The position numbers and the translations under genes are program-made. Below the pieces are notes generated by a model. The model was given only the letters and a program-made list of their open reading frames with translations. It did no database searches and was not told the DNA's origin. DNA of 64,000 nt from CAYVTM01 sp964454645 (GTDB lineage Bacteria; Bacteroidota; Bacteroidia; Sphingobacteriales; Sphingobacteriaceae): NCBI GenBank assembly GCA_964454645.1, contig CAYVTM010000001.1, forward strand, positions 186,001 to 250,000, given 5' to 3'. Shown in pieces: positions 45,207 to 55,592 of the stretch; the stretch's first letter is position 1; each line of letters begins with the position of its first letter.

Positions 45207-45860
45207 ATGCTGAAAGCTGAAAATATTTATAAATCGTACGGCACGCTTCCTATTCTGAAGGGCATCAGTCTCGAAGTGCAGAAGGGCGAAATTGTTTCTA
45301 TCGTTGGCGCATCAGGTGCAGGGAAAAGTACTTTCCTGCAGATTATCGGTACCTTAGACAAAGCGGATAAAGGTACCATCGAACTGAACGGCACTCAACT
45401 GGATCGTTTGCCGAACGATGAATTGAGTAAATTCAGAAATCGTTTTATCGGTTTTATTTTTCAGTTTCATCATTTATTACCCGAATTTACATCACTCGAA
45501 AATATTTGTATCCCCGCTTTTATTGCCGGTAAAAGAAAGCAGGATGCCGAACAACAAGCGCTGGCTTTAATGGATCTCTTACACATTAAAGGCCGTAAAG
45601 ATCATAAACCTTCGGAACTTTCGGGAGGAGAACAACAACGAGTTGCTATTGCGCGCGCTTTGATTAATGAGCCTGCTATTATTCTCGCTGATGAGCCTTC
45701 GGGAAATCTGGATTCGGAAAATGCTGCGGAAATGAACCGCTTGTTTCTGGATTTGCGTTCACGCCTCAATCAAACGTTTATTATCGTTACCCATAATGAT
45801 CAACTGGCAAATATTGCCGATCGTAAATTGATCATGAAAGACGGTACTTTTTTGAGTTAA
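45207..45860 (+). CDS. lolD: LolD-like ABC transporter ATP-binding protein
   Basis: A 217-residue ATPase of the MacB/LolD group. Walker A is VGASGAGKSTFL (about 37-48), the signature is LSGGEQQRVAIARAL, Walker B is IILADEPSGNLDS, and the switch His is in VTHNDQLA. It resembles LolD, the motor that extracts lipoproteins from the inner membrane for the Lol pathway, and the length fits. No permease (LolC/E) gene is adjacent, so the partner must be elsewhere and a different MacB-type substrate remains possible. I start at ATG 45207; the TTG at 45201 is less likely. Confidence 0.85.
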   Translation: MLKAENIYKSYGTLPILKGISLEVQKGEIVSIVGASGAGKSTFLQIIGTLDKADKGTIELNGTQLDRLPNDELSKFRNRFIGFIFQFHHLLPEFTSLENICIPAFIAGKRKQDAEQQALALMDLLHIKGRKDHKPSELSGGEQQRVAIARALINEPAIILADEPSGNLDSENAAEMNRLFLDLRSRLNQTFIIVTHNDQLANIADRKLIMKDGTFLS

Positions 45861-46090
45861 ATAGAGGAGAGGGATAACATCCAAATCCTTTCCGTCTCTC
45901 TTATTTTATTTATCTGTTTCAGGATATCCGTTTAGGAATTTTATCTTTGGTTTGCTTATTGATTTAACCTGGTCAGATTGCCTTGTTCATAGGCATACAT
46001 TTTTTTCACAAAAAAAATTCTTTATCCTTACAAAAAAGCTTTTTAAGTATCTTTATTGTATTTTTAATCCCTTACCCCACAGTTTGTAAA

Positions 46091-46996
46091 ATGTCCAAGC
46101 ACCACGAGCACCTGCCGCATCACGATCATGCATCGAAAAATCTGAAGATTACCTTTTTTCTGAATCTGGGCTTTACTATTTTCGAGATAATAGGTGGATT
46201 ATACGTAAACAGTATAGCAATTATTTCCGATGCTATTCACGATTTAGGAGATAGTCTTTCCTTAGGAACCGCCTGGTACCTGCATCATAAATCGAAAAAA
46301 GCGGCAAGCAAATTTTTTTCTTTCGGTTATCGCAGATTCTCCTTGTTAGGGGCGTTGATCAATTCTTTGGTACTAATAGTTGGATCTGTTTATATTATCA
46401 CAGAAGTAATAGACCGGTTTTTAGAACCTCAGTATTCGGATGCCGGAGGTATGTTTGTTTTTGCCATTATTGGAGTATTGGTAAACGGATACGCCGCATG
46501 GAAAATGAGTAAAGGGAAATCAATGAATGAACGGGTTATTTCCTGGCATTTTATAGAAGATGTGTTGGGGTGGGCGGCTGTACTACTTGCATCTGTCATT
46601 CTTTATTTTTACGAGAGTCCTTATATCGATCCCGCCCTTTCTTTACTCATTACCATTTATATATTATGGAATGTTCTTAAACGTTTGAAAGAGACTTTGC
46701 ATCTATTCTTACAAGGACATCCTTCAGATATCGATCAGGAGCAAATTGAAAAAGAATTCCTGGCCATTAAGCAGGTACAGTCTTTACATCATACACATGT
46801 ATGGTCGCTCGATGGTGAACATCATGTTTTTACAACGCATGTAAAATTAGCTAAGATTAATAGTTTGCCGGAATTGCTGTCCCTGAAAAATCAGCTGAAA
46901 GAAATTATGAAAAAATATCCTTTCGAACATTATACAATTGAAACGGAACTCGAAACGGAATTCTGTGCACTCAATCCCGACCTGCAAACAAGATAA
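46091..46996 (+). CDS. Cation diffusion facilitator metal exporter
   Basis: A 302-residue CDF-family inner-membrane antiporter (CzcD/ZitB-like). A His-rich N-terminus (HHEHLPHHDH) precedes six helices. The metal-site motifs are SDAIHDLGDSLSLG in helix II and HFIEDVLGW in helix V. The cytoplasmic C-terminal domain has HHTHVWSLDGEHHVFTTHVKL, a ferredoxin-like metal-sensing fold. It exports Zn, Co or Cd by proton antiport. I start at ATG 46091, where the His-rich head begins; the 45983 frame start would add 36 odd residues in the leader. Confidence 0.93.
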   Translation: MSKHHEHLPHHDHASKNLKITFFLNLGFTIFEIIGGLYVNSIAIISDAIHDLGDSLSLGTAWYLHHKSKKAASKFFSFGYRRFSLLGALINSLVLIVGSVYIITEVIDRFLEPQYSDAGGMFVFAIIGVLVNGYAAWKMSKGKSMNERVISWHFIEDVLGWAAVLLASVILYFYESPYIDPALSLLITIYILWNVLKRLKETLHLFLQGHPSDIDQEQIEKEFLAIKQVQSLHHTHVWSLDGEHHVFTTHVKLAKINSLPELLSLKNQLKEIMKKYPFEHYTIETELETEFCALNPDLQTR

Positions 46997-47068
46997 AATA
47001 TTTGCCTGTACGGCTTATAATTCTAATTTTGCAAGAACAGGGACACTGTGATTTAAAATGTGTTTGAT

Positions 47069-48334
47069 ATGATAAATGATTTACAAAAGTGGGTTGAGGC
47101 TTTGCTGAAAGATAGCGGTGTAGCGCTGGATGCTGTTCCTTATTTGCGTTTACTTATCTTAATATGTACGCTTGCATTGGCGGCTTTTATTGTTTTTATT
47201 TTTACAAAAGGAATAATTGTACGTTCTATTTATTCATTTTTTAAACGTACTTCTGTACAATGGGATGATGTGCTGGTGGACAAACGAGTGTTTGACAGCC
47301 TGGCACATATAGCACCCGCAATACTTGTAAAGATTTTTGCACCCATCCTCTTTCATGATTTCGAATTTCTTTTGCCGGTAGTTTTAAAGCTTACGGATAT
47401 ATATCTGATTGTTGTAGGGATGATTGTGATCATCTCCTTTTTTAAAGCAGTGGAATCGGTGCTTCTTAATTCTCCGGTTTTTGCCGATAAGCCTATATCC
47501 AGCTACATTCAGCTGATACGTATCATCTTATATATTGCTACCGGAATTCTGATACTTTCCATATTGATGGGACGTTCTCCGATATATTTTCTGAGTGCTT
47601 TCGGTGCTATGACGGCGATTATCTTATTGATTTTTAAAGATACAATTTTGGGATTAGTGGCAAGTATTCAAATATCATCCAACGATATGGTGCGCGTAGG
47701 CGATTGGGTGGAAATGCCCAAGTTCAATGCCGATGGAGATGTAATCGCAATAAATCTGAATACCGTAAAAATTAAAAATTGGGATAAGACCATCACTACC
47801 GTTCCTACCTATTATTTTATTACTGATAGTTTTAAGAACTGGAGAGGGATGCAGGAGAGCGGAGGGCGAAGAATCAAACGTTCCTTGTATATTAATGTAC
47901 GTACGATTCGCTTTGTCGATCCGGAAACCAGAGAACGTTATAAAAAATATTATCTCATCAAGGATTATATCGAAGAACGACAAAAAGAGATTGAAGCTTA
48001 CAATGCTTCACACGATTTCGATACTTCAGAACTCATCAATGGTCGTCGTATGACCAATATAGGAGTTTTTAGAAAATACGCATTGGCTTATTTAAAAAAT
48101 CATAAGCGACTGAATCATGGAATGACCATGCTTGTGCGTCAGCTTGCTCCCGATGACAAAGGCCTTCCCCTCGAGATATATTGTTTTACTGCGAGTATCG
48201 CCTGGGTAGAATATGAAGAGACACAGGCCGATATCTTTGATCATCTATTCGCAGCAGCATCCTATTTTGGTTTGGAGATCTTTCAACAGCCAAGCGGTAG
48301 CGATATTGCCATGGCTGTCAAAGCACTTAAATAA
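47069..48334 (+). CDS. MscS-family mechanosensitive channel
   Basis: A 421-residue membrane protein. Helices at about 25-48 (LRLLILICTLALAAFIVFIF), 75-95, 105-130 and 150-190 precede the pore helix and the MscS beta domain (LGLVASIQISSNDMVRVGDWVEMPKFNADGDV, about 205-235, then INLNTVKIKNWDKTITTVPTYYFI). The long cytoplasmic C-terminal region is about 180 residues, more than in E. coli MscS and like YbdG/YnaI-type larger members. It releases solutes under osmotic downshock. ATG 47069 and GTG 47060 are both possible starts. Confidence 0.9.
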   Translation: MINDLQKWVEALLKDSGVALDAVPYLRLLILICTLALAAFIVFIFTKGIIVRSIYSFFKRTSVQWDDVLVDKRVFDSLAHIAPAILVKIFAPILFHDFEFLLPVVLKLTDIYLIVVGMIVIISFFKAVESVLLNSPVFADKPISSYIQLIRIILYIATGILILSILMGRSPIYFLSAFGAMTAIILLIFKDTILGLVASIQISSNDMVRVGDWVEMPKFNADGDVIAINLNTVKIKNWDKTITTVPTYYFITDSFKNWRGMQESGGRRIKRSLYINVRTIRFVDPETRERYKKYYLIKDYIEERQKEIEAYNASHDFDTSELINGRRMTNIGVFRKYALAYLKNHKRLNHGMTMLVRQLAPDDKGLPLEIYCFTASIAWVEYEETQADIFDHLFAAASYFGLEIFQQPSGSDIAMAVKALK

Positions 48335-48580
48335 TTAAGACATCTTTTAGATATATCCCGGAAAATTTAATTCGGGCAACATTTGCTTTGATATTGCGTA
48401 TGTATTTCTTTTTCGGAGATTATCGCGGAAAGGAGCGAATTTGGATTGAAACCCTGCTGAAAATGAATGTGTTTAGGTTCCGATTTATCAGAATAATTTC
48501 AAAACATTTTGAACTTAGGATCTTTAATATGTTTATTTGTAATTATTAGAAATTAGTTTTTAATCGTAATAAGGTTTATA
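48335..48580. other. Non-coding gap before topA
   Basis: AT-rich with stops in all frames and no RNA structure that I recognise. It should hold the topA promoter, but no clear TAnnTTTG box stands out. Confidence 0.4.
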
Positions 48581-51070
48581 ATGGCAAAAAATTTATTGAT
48601 TGTGGAGTCTCCGGCGAAAGCTAAAACCATTGAGGGATATCTGGGGAAGGATTTCTTAGTTAAGTCGAGTTATGGACATATTCGCGATCTAGCCAAAGGA
48701 AATGATGCCATTGACGTTGAAAATAATTTCGCGCAACATTACGAAGTCCCTGCGGATAAAAAAGCAATTGTTTCCGAACTGAAAAAACTGGCAAAAGCTG
48801 CGGATACAGTATGGTTGGCTTCGGACGAGGACCGTGAAGGGGAAGCTATTTCCTGGCATTTGGTCGAAGCATTGGGTTTGGATGAGAAAAAAACCAAACG
48901 TATTGTATTTCATGAAATTACCAAGCCTGCAATTTTAAGAGCTATTGAAAATCCAAGAGGGATTGATTATAACCTGGTAAATGCACAGCAGGCGCGTCGT
49001 GTCCTCGATCGTTTGGTAGGTTTCGAACTTTCCCCGGTATTATGGAGAAAAGTAAAACCTTCATTATCTGCCGGAAGAGTTCAGTCGGTGGCAGTACGTT
49101 TAATCGTTGACCGCGAACGCGAGATCAATGTATTTAATTCCGAAAGTCATTTTAAAATTACCGCAATCTTCTATACCGGCGATTCTAAAAAAACTATTTT
49201 TAAAGCAGAGCTGGATACACGTTATAAACAAATAGGGGATGCTGAAAAGTTTTTGGAGGATTGTATTTCTGCAAATTATAAGGTAAACAGCCTGGAAGTA
49301 AAACCTTCCAAACGCTCGCCTTCAGCACCTTTCACAACTTCAACCCTGCAACAGGAGGCGAGCCGTAAATTAGGCTTTTCGGTATCGCGTACCATGAGTA
49401 TTGCACAGAAACTATACGAGGCGGGAAAAATAACATATATGCGTACCGATTCGGTAAACCTTTCGGATACGGCTATTGCAGCAGCAGAAAAAGAAATTAA
49501 ATCGGCATACGGAGATAAATATCATCAACGTCGTCAGTATAAAACGAAATCTTCGGGAGCGCAGGAAGCTCACGAGGCTATACGTCCAACCTATTTCGAC
49601 CATCATACAACTACCGGCGATAATGCCGAACGTCGTTTGTACGAGTTGATCTGGAAACGTGCCATTGCATCTCAGATGAGCGAAGCGCTTTTCGAAAAAA
49701 CAACTGCCCGTATCGGAATTTCTACCCGTAAAGAAGAATTGATCGCACAGGGTGAAGTGTTGAAGTTTGATGGTTTCTTAACAGTATATATGGAATCTCA
49801 GGATGAAGATGAAAGCGATTTAAACGAAGATAACAGCGATAATAAAATGCTTCCTCCTTTAAAGGAACAGCAAGCATTGAGCCTTGTGGAAATGAACGCT
49901 ACCGAGCGTTTCAGCCGTCCGCCTGCAAGATATACAGAAGCCAGCCTGGTGAAGAAATTGGAAGAACTGGGCATCGGTCGCCCTTCTACTTATGCGCCTA
50001 CCATTGGAACGATTCAAAACAGAGGTTATGTAATTAAAGAAGATCGTGATGGAAAACAACGCAATTATCGCGTACTTTCCTTAAAAGATAAAAAGGTATC
50101 GAATAAAGAATTACAGGAGAATGTAGGTGTTGAAAAAGCAAAATTATTTCCGAGTGATATCGGTGCATTAGTAAATGACTTCCTTGTTCAGCATTTTAAC
50201 GAAATTGTCGATTATAATTTTACGGCTACGGTAGAAAAGGAATTTGATGAGATCGCGCAAGGTCTGAAAGAGTGGACAAAAATGATCGACTCATTCTATC
50301 GTCCTTTTCACAAAGATGTGGAAAATACTATTGAGCATGCCGACCGTGCCAGCGCTAACCGTGAGTTGGGAACAGATCCTGAAACAGGCAAGCCTGTATT
50401 TGTTAAGATAGGCCGGTACGGTCCTTATGTGCAGATAGGAGAAGCCGACGAAGAATCTGCCGAGAAGCCAAAATTTGCAAGCTTACGCAGCGGACAAATG
50501 ATCGAAACCATTACGCTTGAAGAAGCAATGGAATTATTCAAGATGCCGAAATCTCTCGGAACTTTTGAAGATAAAGAAGTGTCGGTAGGGATCGGAAGGT
50601 TTGGCCCGTATATTCGCCATAACAGTATATTTACTTCGATTCCGAAAGGAGATGACCCGCATACCATCGAACTGGATCGTGCCATTGAACTGATTTTAGC
50701 TAAACGGGAGAAAGATGCTAACAAAATCATTAAAGTATTTGCCGAAAATGATCAGGTAAAAGTATTGAATGGGAGATGGGGGCCATATATTGCTTATGGT
50801 AAGTTAAACGTTAAGATCCCGAAAGGAACCGATCCTGCAAACCTGACTTTCGAAGATTGTGTACGCTTAGCGGGTGGGGGAGAAGTACCTACGATAAATG
50901 CAAAAACAGCTGCAAGGAAAGGGGTAACCCAAAAAGCGGCGACAAAGAAAAGTACAGTAACAAAATCAAGTACTAAAAAAGCCGTCAGTAAAAAAGCTCC
51001 GGCGAAAAAAGCAGCAACAAAAAAATCAACGGCAAAGAAATCGTCTGCGAAGAAGTCCGGCGGAAAGTAA
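48581..51070 (+). CDS. topA: DNA topoisomerase I
   Basis: An 829-residue type IA topoisomerase that relaxes negative supercoils. The TOPRIM domain starts LLIVESPAKAKTIEGYLG, with the acidic cluster SDEDREGEAISWHL near 84-97. The catalytic Tyr is Y286 in TYMRTDSVNLS. The C-terminus has repeated topoisomerase C-terminal modules (KIGRYGPYVQIG, GIGRFGPYIRHN, NGRWGPYIAYG). The final 60 residues are a Lys/Ala/Thr tail of KKAATKK-type repeats that should bind DNA electrostatically. No zinc-finger Cys modules are seen, unlike E. coli TopA, which is usual for Bacteroidota. The next small gene starts six bases later. Confidence 0.97.
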   Translation: MAKNLLIVESPAKAKTIEGYLGKDFLVKSSYGHIRDLAKGNDAIDVENNFAQHYEVPADKKAIVSELKKLAKAADTVWLASDEDREGEAISWHLVEALGLDEKKTKRIVFHEITKPAILRAIENPRGIDYNLVNAQQARRVLDRLVGFELSPVLWRKVKPSLSAGRVQSVAVRLIVDREREINVFNSESHFKITAIFYTGDSKKTIFKAELDTRYKQIGDAEKFLEDCISANYKVNSLEVKPSKRSPSAPFTTSTLQQEASRKLGFSVSRTMSIAQKLYEAGKITYMRTDSVNLSDTAIAAAEKEIKSAYGDKYHQRRQYKTKSSGAQEAHEAIRPTYFDHHTTTGDNAERRLYELIWKRAIASQMSEALFEKTTARIGISTRKEELIAQGEVLKFDGFLTVYMESQDEDESDLNEDNSDNKMLPPLKEQQALSLVEMNATERFSRPPARYTEASLVKKLEELGIGRPSTYAPTIGTIQNRGYVIKEDRDGKQRNYRVLSLKDKKVSNKELQENVGVEKAKLFPSDIGALVNDFLVQHFNEIVDYNFTATVEKEFDEIAQGLKEWTKMIDSFYRPFHKDVENTIEHADRASANRELGTDPETGKPVFVKIGRYGPYVQIGEADEESAEKPKFASLRSGQMIETITLEEAMELFKMPKSLGTFEDKEVSVGIGRFGPYIRHNSIFTSIPKGDDPHTIELDRAIELILAKREKDANKIIKVFAENDQVKVLNGRWGPYIAYGKLNVKIPKGTDPANLTFEDCVRLAGGGEVPTINAKTAARKGVTQKAATKKSTVTKSSTKKAVSKKAPAKKAATKKSTAKKSSAKKSGGK

Positions 51071-51075
51071 TATTG

Positions 51076-51480
51076 ATGAAAAGTGACTTACCTGAAAATA
51101 AAGTCGAAGATATAGCGATTGCAGTCGTGTTGGTACAGGATACCATTCTGAGCCGAGAATGGAAAGTATATCTGTTAAATCTGAAAGACCGGCCAATCGA
51201 GAATGTATTAATCAGCTCGAAAGGCTATGGAGATTTAAACGGTGAAAATGTAAAGACCAGTATTTTCAGGCATTTCATCGGTGATGTAAAGCCCCTATCC
51301 TATGCAGCTATTGAACTTATCGATGAGAAATTATTTGCCATCAACAATGAATTTTGGTTGAGCTATTACATCGATGGCACCATTTACGATAAGAAATTTA
51401 TCTTCCTCACCGAAAGTATTACCGAAGCAAATTTTATCCGTATCCCCTTGCTTAATAAACCGGGAGTAATGATTAAGTAA
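51076..51480 (+). CDS. Small conserved-looking protein downstream of topA
   Basis: A 134-residue soluble protein, mostly beta strands by pattern (VEDIAIAVVLVQD, WKVYLLNLKDRPIENVLISSKGYG, SYAAIELIDEKLFAINNEFWLSYYIDG, KKFIFLTESI). There is no signal peptide, metal site or domain that I can name. It begins six bases after topA and reads in the same direction, so it is probably translated from the topA message. The close spacing suggests a functional pairing, but none is known to me. Confidence 0.7.
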   Translation: MKSDLPENKVEDIAIAVVLVQDTILSREWKVYLLNLKDRPIENVLISSKGYGDLNGENVKTSIFRHFIGDVKPLSYAAIELIDEKLFAINNEFWLSYYIDGTIYDKKFIFLTESITEANFIRIPLLNKPGVMIK

Positions 51481-51728
51481 GTTTTTAAGGGTATTTATAC
51501 GGAAGATATAGTAGATGGTGAAATGTTACTACCAGTTATTGCAAGGGTACGGCTTCATTGGTTGATACTCTGGCGATAGTTTGCATACTTAACAAGCGTT
51601 AAACACGATTAGGTTGAAAATGAGAGCTAAATACCATTCAACATAGCCCAGATGACATGAGGAAAAATAATTAATTGGTGGTAATTTGATATTTAACTGA
51701 AATCGTCCGGTATTTTATCCTTTACAGT

Positions 51729-52286
51729 TTATTTTTCCGGCTTGACAAAGACTGAGTAATTCCCCGAAACGGTTATTTTTACAACTTCAGCGATTTTTTC
51801 TGTCATCATGTTGGGGATCTTAATATTATGGTCGGAACAGGAAACATCGAATTGACTGAATATTGAAATTACTCCGGATTTTATAGTGATTGTTCCGGCA
51901 ATGGTACGGTCCTTCTCAACCCCATGCATCATCAGTTTTCCCGATACGGTTACCGGATACGTACCGTCTTTTTTCCAATCGATATTTTCGTTGATGGTAC
52001 CGGTAAAACGGGCATCCGGGTATTTATTACTCTCCATATAATTCTCATTGAAATGTTCCTGCATTAAGGATTTTTGAAAAGTAAAGGATTTGATTTGTAC
52101 CATGAAAATAATTTCATTCTTAGCAATATTCAGAATCGAAGTCCCGTTTTGGGTATGTGCTTCGATATCCTCCAACGGTGCAGTAGAAAAGAATTTTATC
52201 GAGATGTTTTTGGAATTGTAAATATTTTGAGCTTGAGTACCTATACCGAGGAACAACAGCCCGATTAAGACAAGTATTTTTTTCAT
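51729..52286 (-). CDS. YceI-family exported lipid-binding protein
   Basis: A 185-residue protein with a signal peptide (ILVLIGLLFLGIGTQAQ) and a lipocalin-like YceI barrel: NISIKFFSTAPLEDIEAHTQ, then the hallmark NENYMESNKYPDARFTGTINE, VSGKLMMHGVEKDRTIAGTI and the closing strand EVVKITVSGNYSVFV. YceI proteins bind isoprenoids in the periplasm; a few are acid- or stress-induced. It stands alone. The gap left of it, of 248 bases, holds nothing recognisable. Confidence 0.9.
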   Translation of the reverse strand: MKKILVLIGLLFLGIGTQAQNIYNSKNISIKFFSTAPLEDIEAHTQNGTSILNIAKNEIIFMVQIKSFTFQKSLMQEHFNENYMESNKYPDARFTGTINENIDWKKDGTYPVTVSGKLMMHGVEKDRTIAGTITIKSGVISIFSQFDVSCSDHNIKIPNMMTEKIAEVVKITVSGNYSVFVKPEK

Positions 52287-52397
52287 AAGGATTATGTATA
52301 TACAATTTAATTAAAAACATTATTTTCAAGCCTAATTTAGTGATAATAACGATTTTATTAAAATATTATTTTATGTCTTTCAATACATTCAAAAATG

Positions 52398-52405
52398 TAC
52401 CTTTG
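52398..52405 (+). promoter_or_regulatory. -7 promoter element of rpe
   Basis: TACCTTTG fits TAnnTTTG, 24 bases before the rpe ATG. The -33 region at about 52376-52380 is T-rich (CTTTC) but not exact. Together these make a likely promoter. Confidence 0.55.
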
Positions 52406-52428
52406 TTACGAATAAGCGTAAAGTATTC

Positions 52429-53100
52429 ATGAAACATTTAATAGCCCCCTCAATCCTTTCGGCCGATTTTGCTAATCTGCAACAAGATATAGAAATGCTG
52501 AATGCCAGTGAAGCCGATTGGTTTCATGTGGATGTGATGGACGGTGTTTTTGTCCCCAATATTTCTTTTGGTTTTCCGGTGATTGCTTCCGTGAAACATT
52601 ATGCAAAAAAACCTTTGGATGTACATCTGATGATTGTTGACCCTGACCGTTACCTTGAACAGTTTAAAAAAGCAGGGGCTGATATTCTTACGGTTCATGT
52701 GGAAGCCTGTACACATCTGCACCGCACGGTTTCAGCAATTAAACAACTGGGAATGAAAGCAGGTGTTGCCGTTAATCCGCATACACCTATTGCAGCTTTA
52801 GAAGATATTCTTCAGGATATCGATTTGGTTTGTTTGATGTCGGTGAACCCGGGTTTCGGTGGTCAGAAGTTTATTGAACGCACGTATGATAAAATAGTTG
52901 CCTTAAAGCAGATGGTTATCGCTCGCGGTCTGGATGTAAAGATTGAAGTCGATGGCGGTGTCTCCGAAAAGAATATCTATGCTTTACTGAAAGCCGGTGC
53001 AGATGTATTGGTTGCCGGAAACAGTGTATTCTCTTCCGAAAATCCTCAAGCGACCATCCACGAATTTAAAAGAATTAAAATAGATACATTAGAAGCTTAA
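52429..53100 (+). CDS. rpe: Ribulose-phosphate 3-epimerase
   Basis: A 223-residue TIM barrel interconverting ribulose 5-phosphate and xylulose 5-phosphate in the pentose phosphate pathway. Marks: APSILSADFANLQQDI at the N-terminus, the catalytic Asp in HVDVMDGVFVPN, DVHLMI, MSVNPGFGGQKFI and IEVDGGVSEKN with the second catalytic Asp. Length normal. Twelve bases separate it from the TonB-dependent receptor gene, so the two are co-transcribed. Confidence 0.97.
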   Translation: MKHLIAPSILSADFANLQQDIEMLNASEADWFHVDVMDGVFVPNISFGFPVIASVKHYAKKPLDVHLMIVDPDRYLEQFKKAGADILTVHVEACTHLHRTVSAIKQLGMKAGVAVNPHTPIAALEDILQDIDLVCLMSVNPGFGGQKFIERTYDKIVALKQMVIARGLDVKIEVDGGVSEKNIYALLKAGADVLVAGNSVFSSENPQATIHEFKRIKIDTLEA

Positions 53101-53112
53101 TCATTTACGTTT

Positions 53113-55569
53113 ATGGTGCTTATGCTTCGAAAAGGAATTTTATCCATACTCATTACTGCTTTTACACAACTGCTCTTTGCTCAACAAAGAGCAAGCATTT
53201 ACGGCTATGTGAAAGATGATAAAGGAAAAAACATGCCTTTGGTAAGTGTTTCCGTTGAAGGTAGTTCTTTAGGAACGAAAAGCGATGAGAACGGCTTTTA
53301 TGAGTTAACTCTCCCTTCGGACTCCGATCTTAGCATCGCTTATATCTATATCGGCTATCAAACGGTTCATCGCAAAATACGTTTAAAACCCGGTGAACGT
53401 TTACGCATCGATGAACAGATTAAACAGGGCTCCGTAAATATCCGGGAAGCCGTTGTGCAAAGCGATGAGGAACGACGCTCCAGTATCAGTAAAATAGATC
53501 CCAAACTGATCAGTAATTTACCTTCTGCATCGGGAAGTTTCGAAGCCATTCTGAAAACTCTACCGGGTGTAAGTTCGAATAATGAATTGAGTTCACAATA
53601 CAATGTGCGTGGCGGAAATTTCGATGAGAATCTCGTGTATGTAAACGATATTGAAATTTATCGCCCTTTTCTGGTACGTTCGGGACAACAGGAAGGACTC
53701 AGTTTCATTAATTCGGATATGGTTAGCGGAGTACGCTTTTCTGCCGGAGGCTTCGATGCGAAATATGGGGATAAGCTTTCATCGGTACTGGATATCAACT
53801 ATAAGAAACCCCGTGATTTTGGCGGCAGTGTTTCGGCAGGACTTTTAGGCGGGTCTGTCAGCCTGGAAGGAACCAATAAAAACAGAAGAGCAAGTTATCT
53901 GCTCGGTGTACGGCAGAAATCGAGCCGTTATGTGTTGAATTCATTAGATACTCAGGGCGATTATCTCCCTTCCTTTACCGATATTCAAGCCTATATTACT
54001 TATGATATCAATACCGATTGGGAAATTGCTTTCCTCGGAAATTATAGCAGAAACAAATTTTCATTAGTTCCTGAAAGCCGGGAAACAACGTTCGGTACTT
54101 TTAACGAAGTGTTGCGCTTGTCTATCTTTTTCGAAGGACAAGAAATCGATCAATACGAGTCGTCATTAGCAGCAGTAAGTACAAGCTACCGTCCCAACGA
54201 TAAACTCTCCTTAAAATTTATTACATCTGCTTATAATTCATACGAACAGGAAACCTTTGATATCGCAGCTCAATATATTTTTGATGAGATAGAAAGTGAT
54301 TTCGGAAAAGAAACTTTCGGGCAGGTAAAAGCAAACAGGGGGGTGGGTAGCTATATGAATCATGCCCGCAATTTTTTAGATGCCCGCATCGTCAATATTG
54401 AACATAAAGGTTCTTATCAGTTTCAAAAAAATTTTTACCAATGGGGGCTTAAAGTTCAGAACGAACAGATTAATGATAAGCTGAGTGAATGGAATTTAAT
54501 TGATTCGGCAGGGCATTCCTTACCGAATGACCCCGACAGAATTTTAATGCAGGATCTTGTCAAAGCTAAAATCAATCTCAATACAAACCGTTACAGTGGT
54601 TTTGTACAGAATACTTTTGCCTTTGCCGATTCCAATCAGGTTAATCTTACGGTAGGAATACGGGCAAGCTATTGGGATTATAATAATGAGTTGAATGTGA
54701 GTCCGCGTGCTACACTTTCTACCAAACCCAATTGGGAAAGAGACGTAATCTTTCGCGCATCATTCGGGTACTATTATCAGGCTCCATTTTACAGAGAATT
54801 AAGAAGTTTTGATGGAAAATTAAACCCGAATCCGCAGTCGCAACGCTCCATACATTATGTATTGGCATCCGATTATAATTTCAGAGCCTTCGGCGGAAGG
54901 AAGTTTAAATTTATTTCGGAATTGTATTATAAACAGATGAAGAATATTATCCCCTATGAGATCGATAATGTCCGCATCCGTTATTATGCCAATTCCAAGG
55001 CTGATGCTTATACCGTAGGGGCCGACTTTAAAATCAATGGTGAATTTGTCAGGGATTTGGAATCCTGGTTCAGCTTATCCATCCTTCAAACGCGCGAAGA
55101 TATTATCGGAGATTTTTATTTTTTAAAAGATCAGTCGGGAATGGATTCGGCTAAAATAGAACCCGGATATATTCCAAGGCCTACCGATCAACGGGTGAAT
55201 TTTTCAATCTTTTTTCAGGATAACTTAACAAAAGATCCGAGCTTTAAAGTACATCTGAATGCGCTGTTTGGTTCGAGCCTTCCTTTTGGCCCGCCCGACT
55301 TTAACCGTTATAAAGATACCTTGAGAATGCCTCCGTACTGGCGTGTGGATATAGGCTTTTCCAAAGAATTTATCGGAACACGAATAGGGGGTACAAAGAA
55401 ATTAGGCCCCCTGAAATCTTTGATGATCTATGCCGAAGTGTTCAATCTTTTCAAACGTTCGAATACAATTTCCTACCTATGGATTACTGATGTACGTAAC
55501 GCTCAATACGCTGTTCCCAATTACCTCACTTCCCGTCAGTTGAATCTGCGTTTGGTAGCTCGCTTCTAG
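53113..55569 (+). CDS. TonB-dependent outer-membrane receptor with CarboxypepD_reg-like domain
   Basis: An 818-residue outer-membrane protein. The signal peptide ILSILITAFTQLLFAQ precedes a carboxypeptidase-like regulatory domain (about 28-105, ASIYGYVKDDKGKNMPLVSVSVEG). The plug domain contains SSISKIDPKLISNLPSASGS, YNVRGGNFDENLVYVNDIEI and ends near 220. The rest is a 22-strand barrel closing at RQLNLRLVARF, an aromatic C-terminus as usual. It imports a substrate, unknown here, using TonB energy. No SusD-like gene is next to it, so this is not a canonical polysaccharide utilisation locus. It follows rpe. Confidence 0.92.
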   Translation: MVLMLRKGILSILITAFTQLLFAQQRASIYGYVKDDKGKNMPLVSVSVEGSSLGTKSDENGFYELTLPSDSDLSIAYIYIGYQTVHRKIRLKPGERLRIDEQIKQGSVNIREAVVQSDEERRSSISKIDPKLISNLPSASGSFEAILKTLPGVSSNNELSSQYNVRGGNFDENLVYVNDIEIYRPFLVRSGQQEGLSFINSDMVSGVRFSAGGFDAKYGDKLSSVLDINYKKPRDFGGSVSAGLLGGSVSLEGTNKNRRASYLLGVRQKSSRYVLNSLDTQGDYLPSFTDIQAYITYDINTDWEIAFLGNYSRNKFSLVPESRETTFGTFNEVLRLSIFFEGQEIDQYESSLAAVSTSYRPNDKLSLKFITSAYNSYEQETFDIAAQYIFDEIESDFGKETFGQVKANRGVGSYMNHARNFLDARIVNIEHKGSYQFQKNFYQWGLKVQNEQINDKLSEWNLIDSAGHSLPNDPDRILMQDLVKAKINLNTNRYSGFVQNTFAFADSNQVNLTVGIRASYWDYNNELNVSPRATLSTKPNWERDVIFRASFGYYYQAPFYRELRSFDGKLNPNPQSQRSIHYVLASDYNFRAFGGRKFKFISELYYKQMKNIIPYEIDNVRIRYYANSKADAYTVGADFKINGEFVRDLESWFSLSILQTREDIIGDFYFLKDQSGMDSAKIEPGYIPRPTDQRVNFSIFFQDNLTKDPSFKVHLNALFGSSLPFGPPDFNRYKDTLRMPPYWRVDIGFSKEFIGTRIGGTKKLGPLKSLMIYAEVFNLFKRSNTISYLWITDVRNAQYAVPNYLTSRQLNLRLVARF

Positions 55570-55592
55570 AATAGGAATATTTCTGTATAAAC

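Noticed and set aside
45861..45905. Possible terminator after the LolD-like gene
   Set aside because: Complementary parts (GAGAG, CTCTC) exist but the stem is interrupted; too weak to call.
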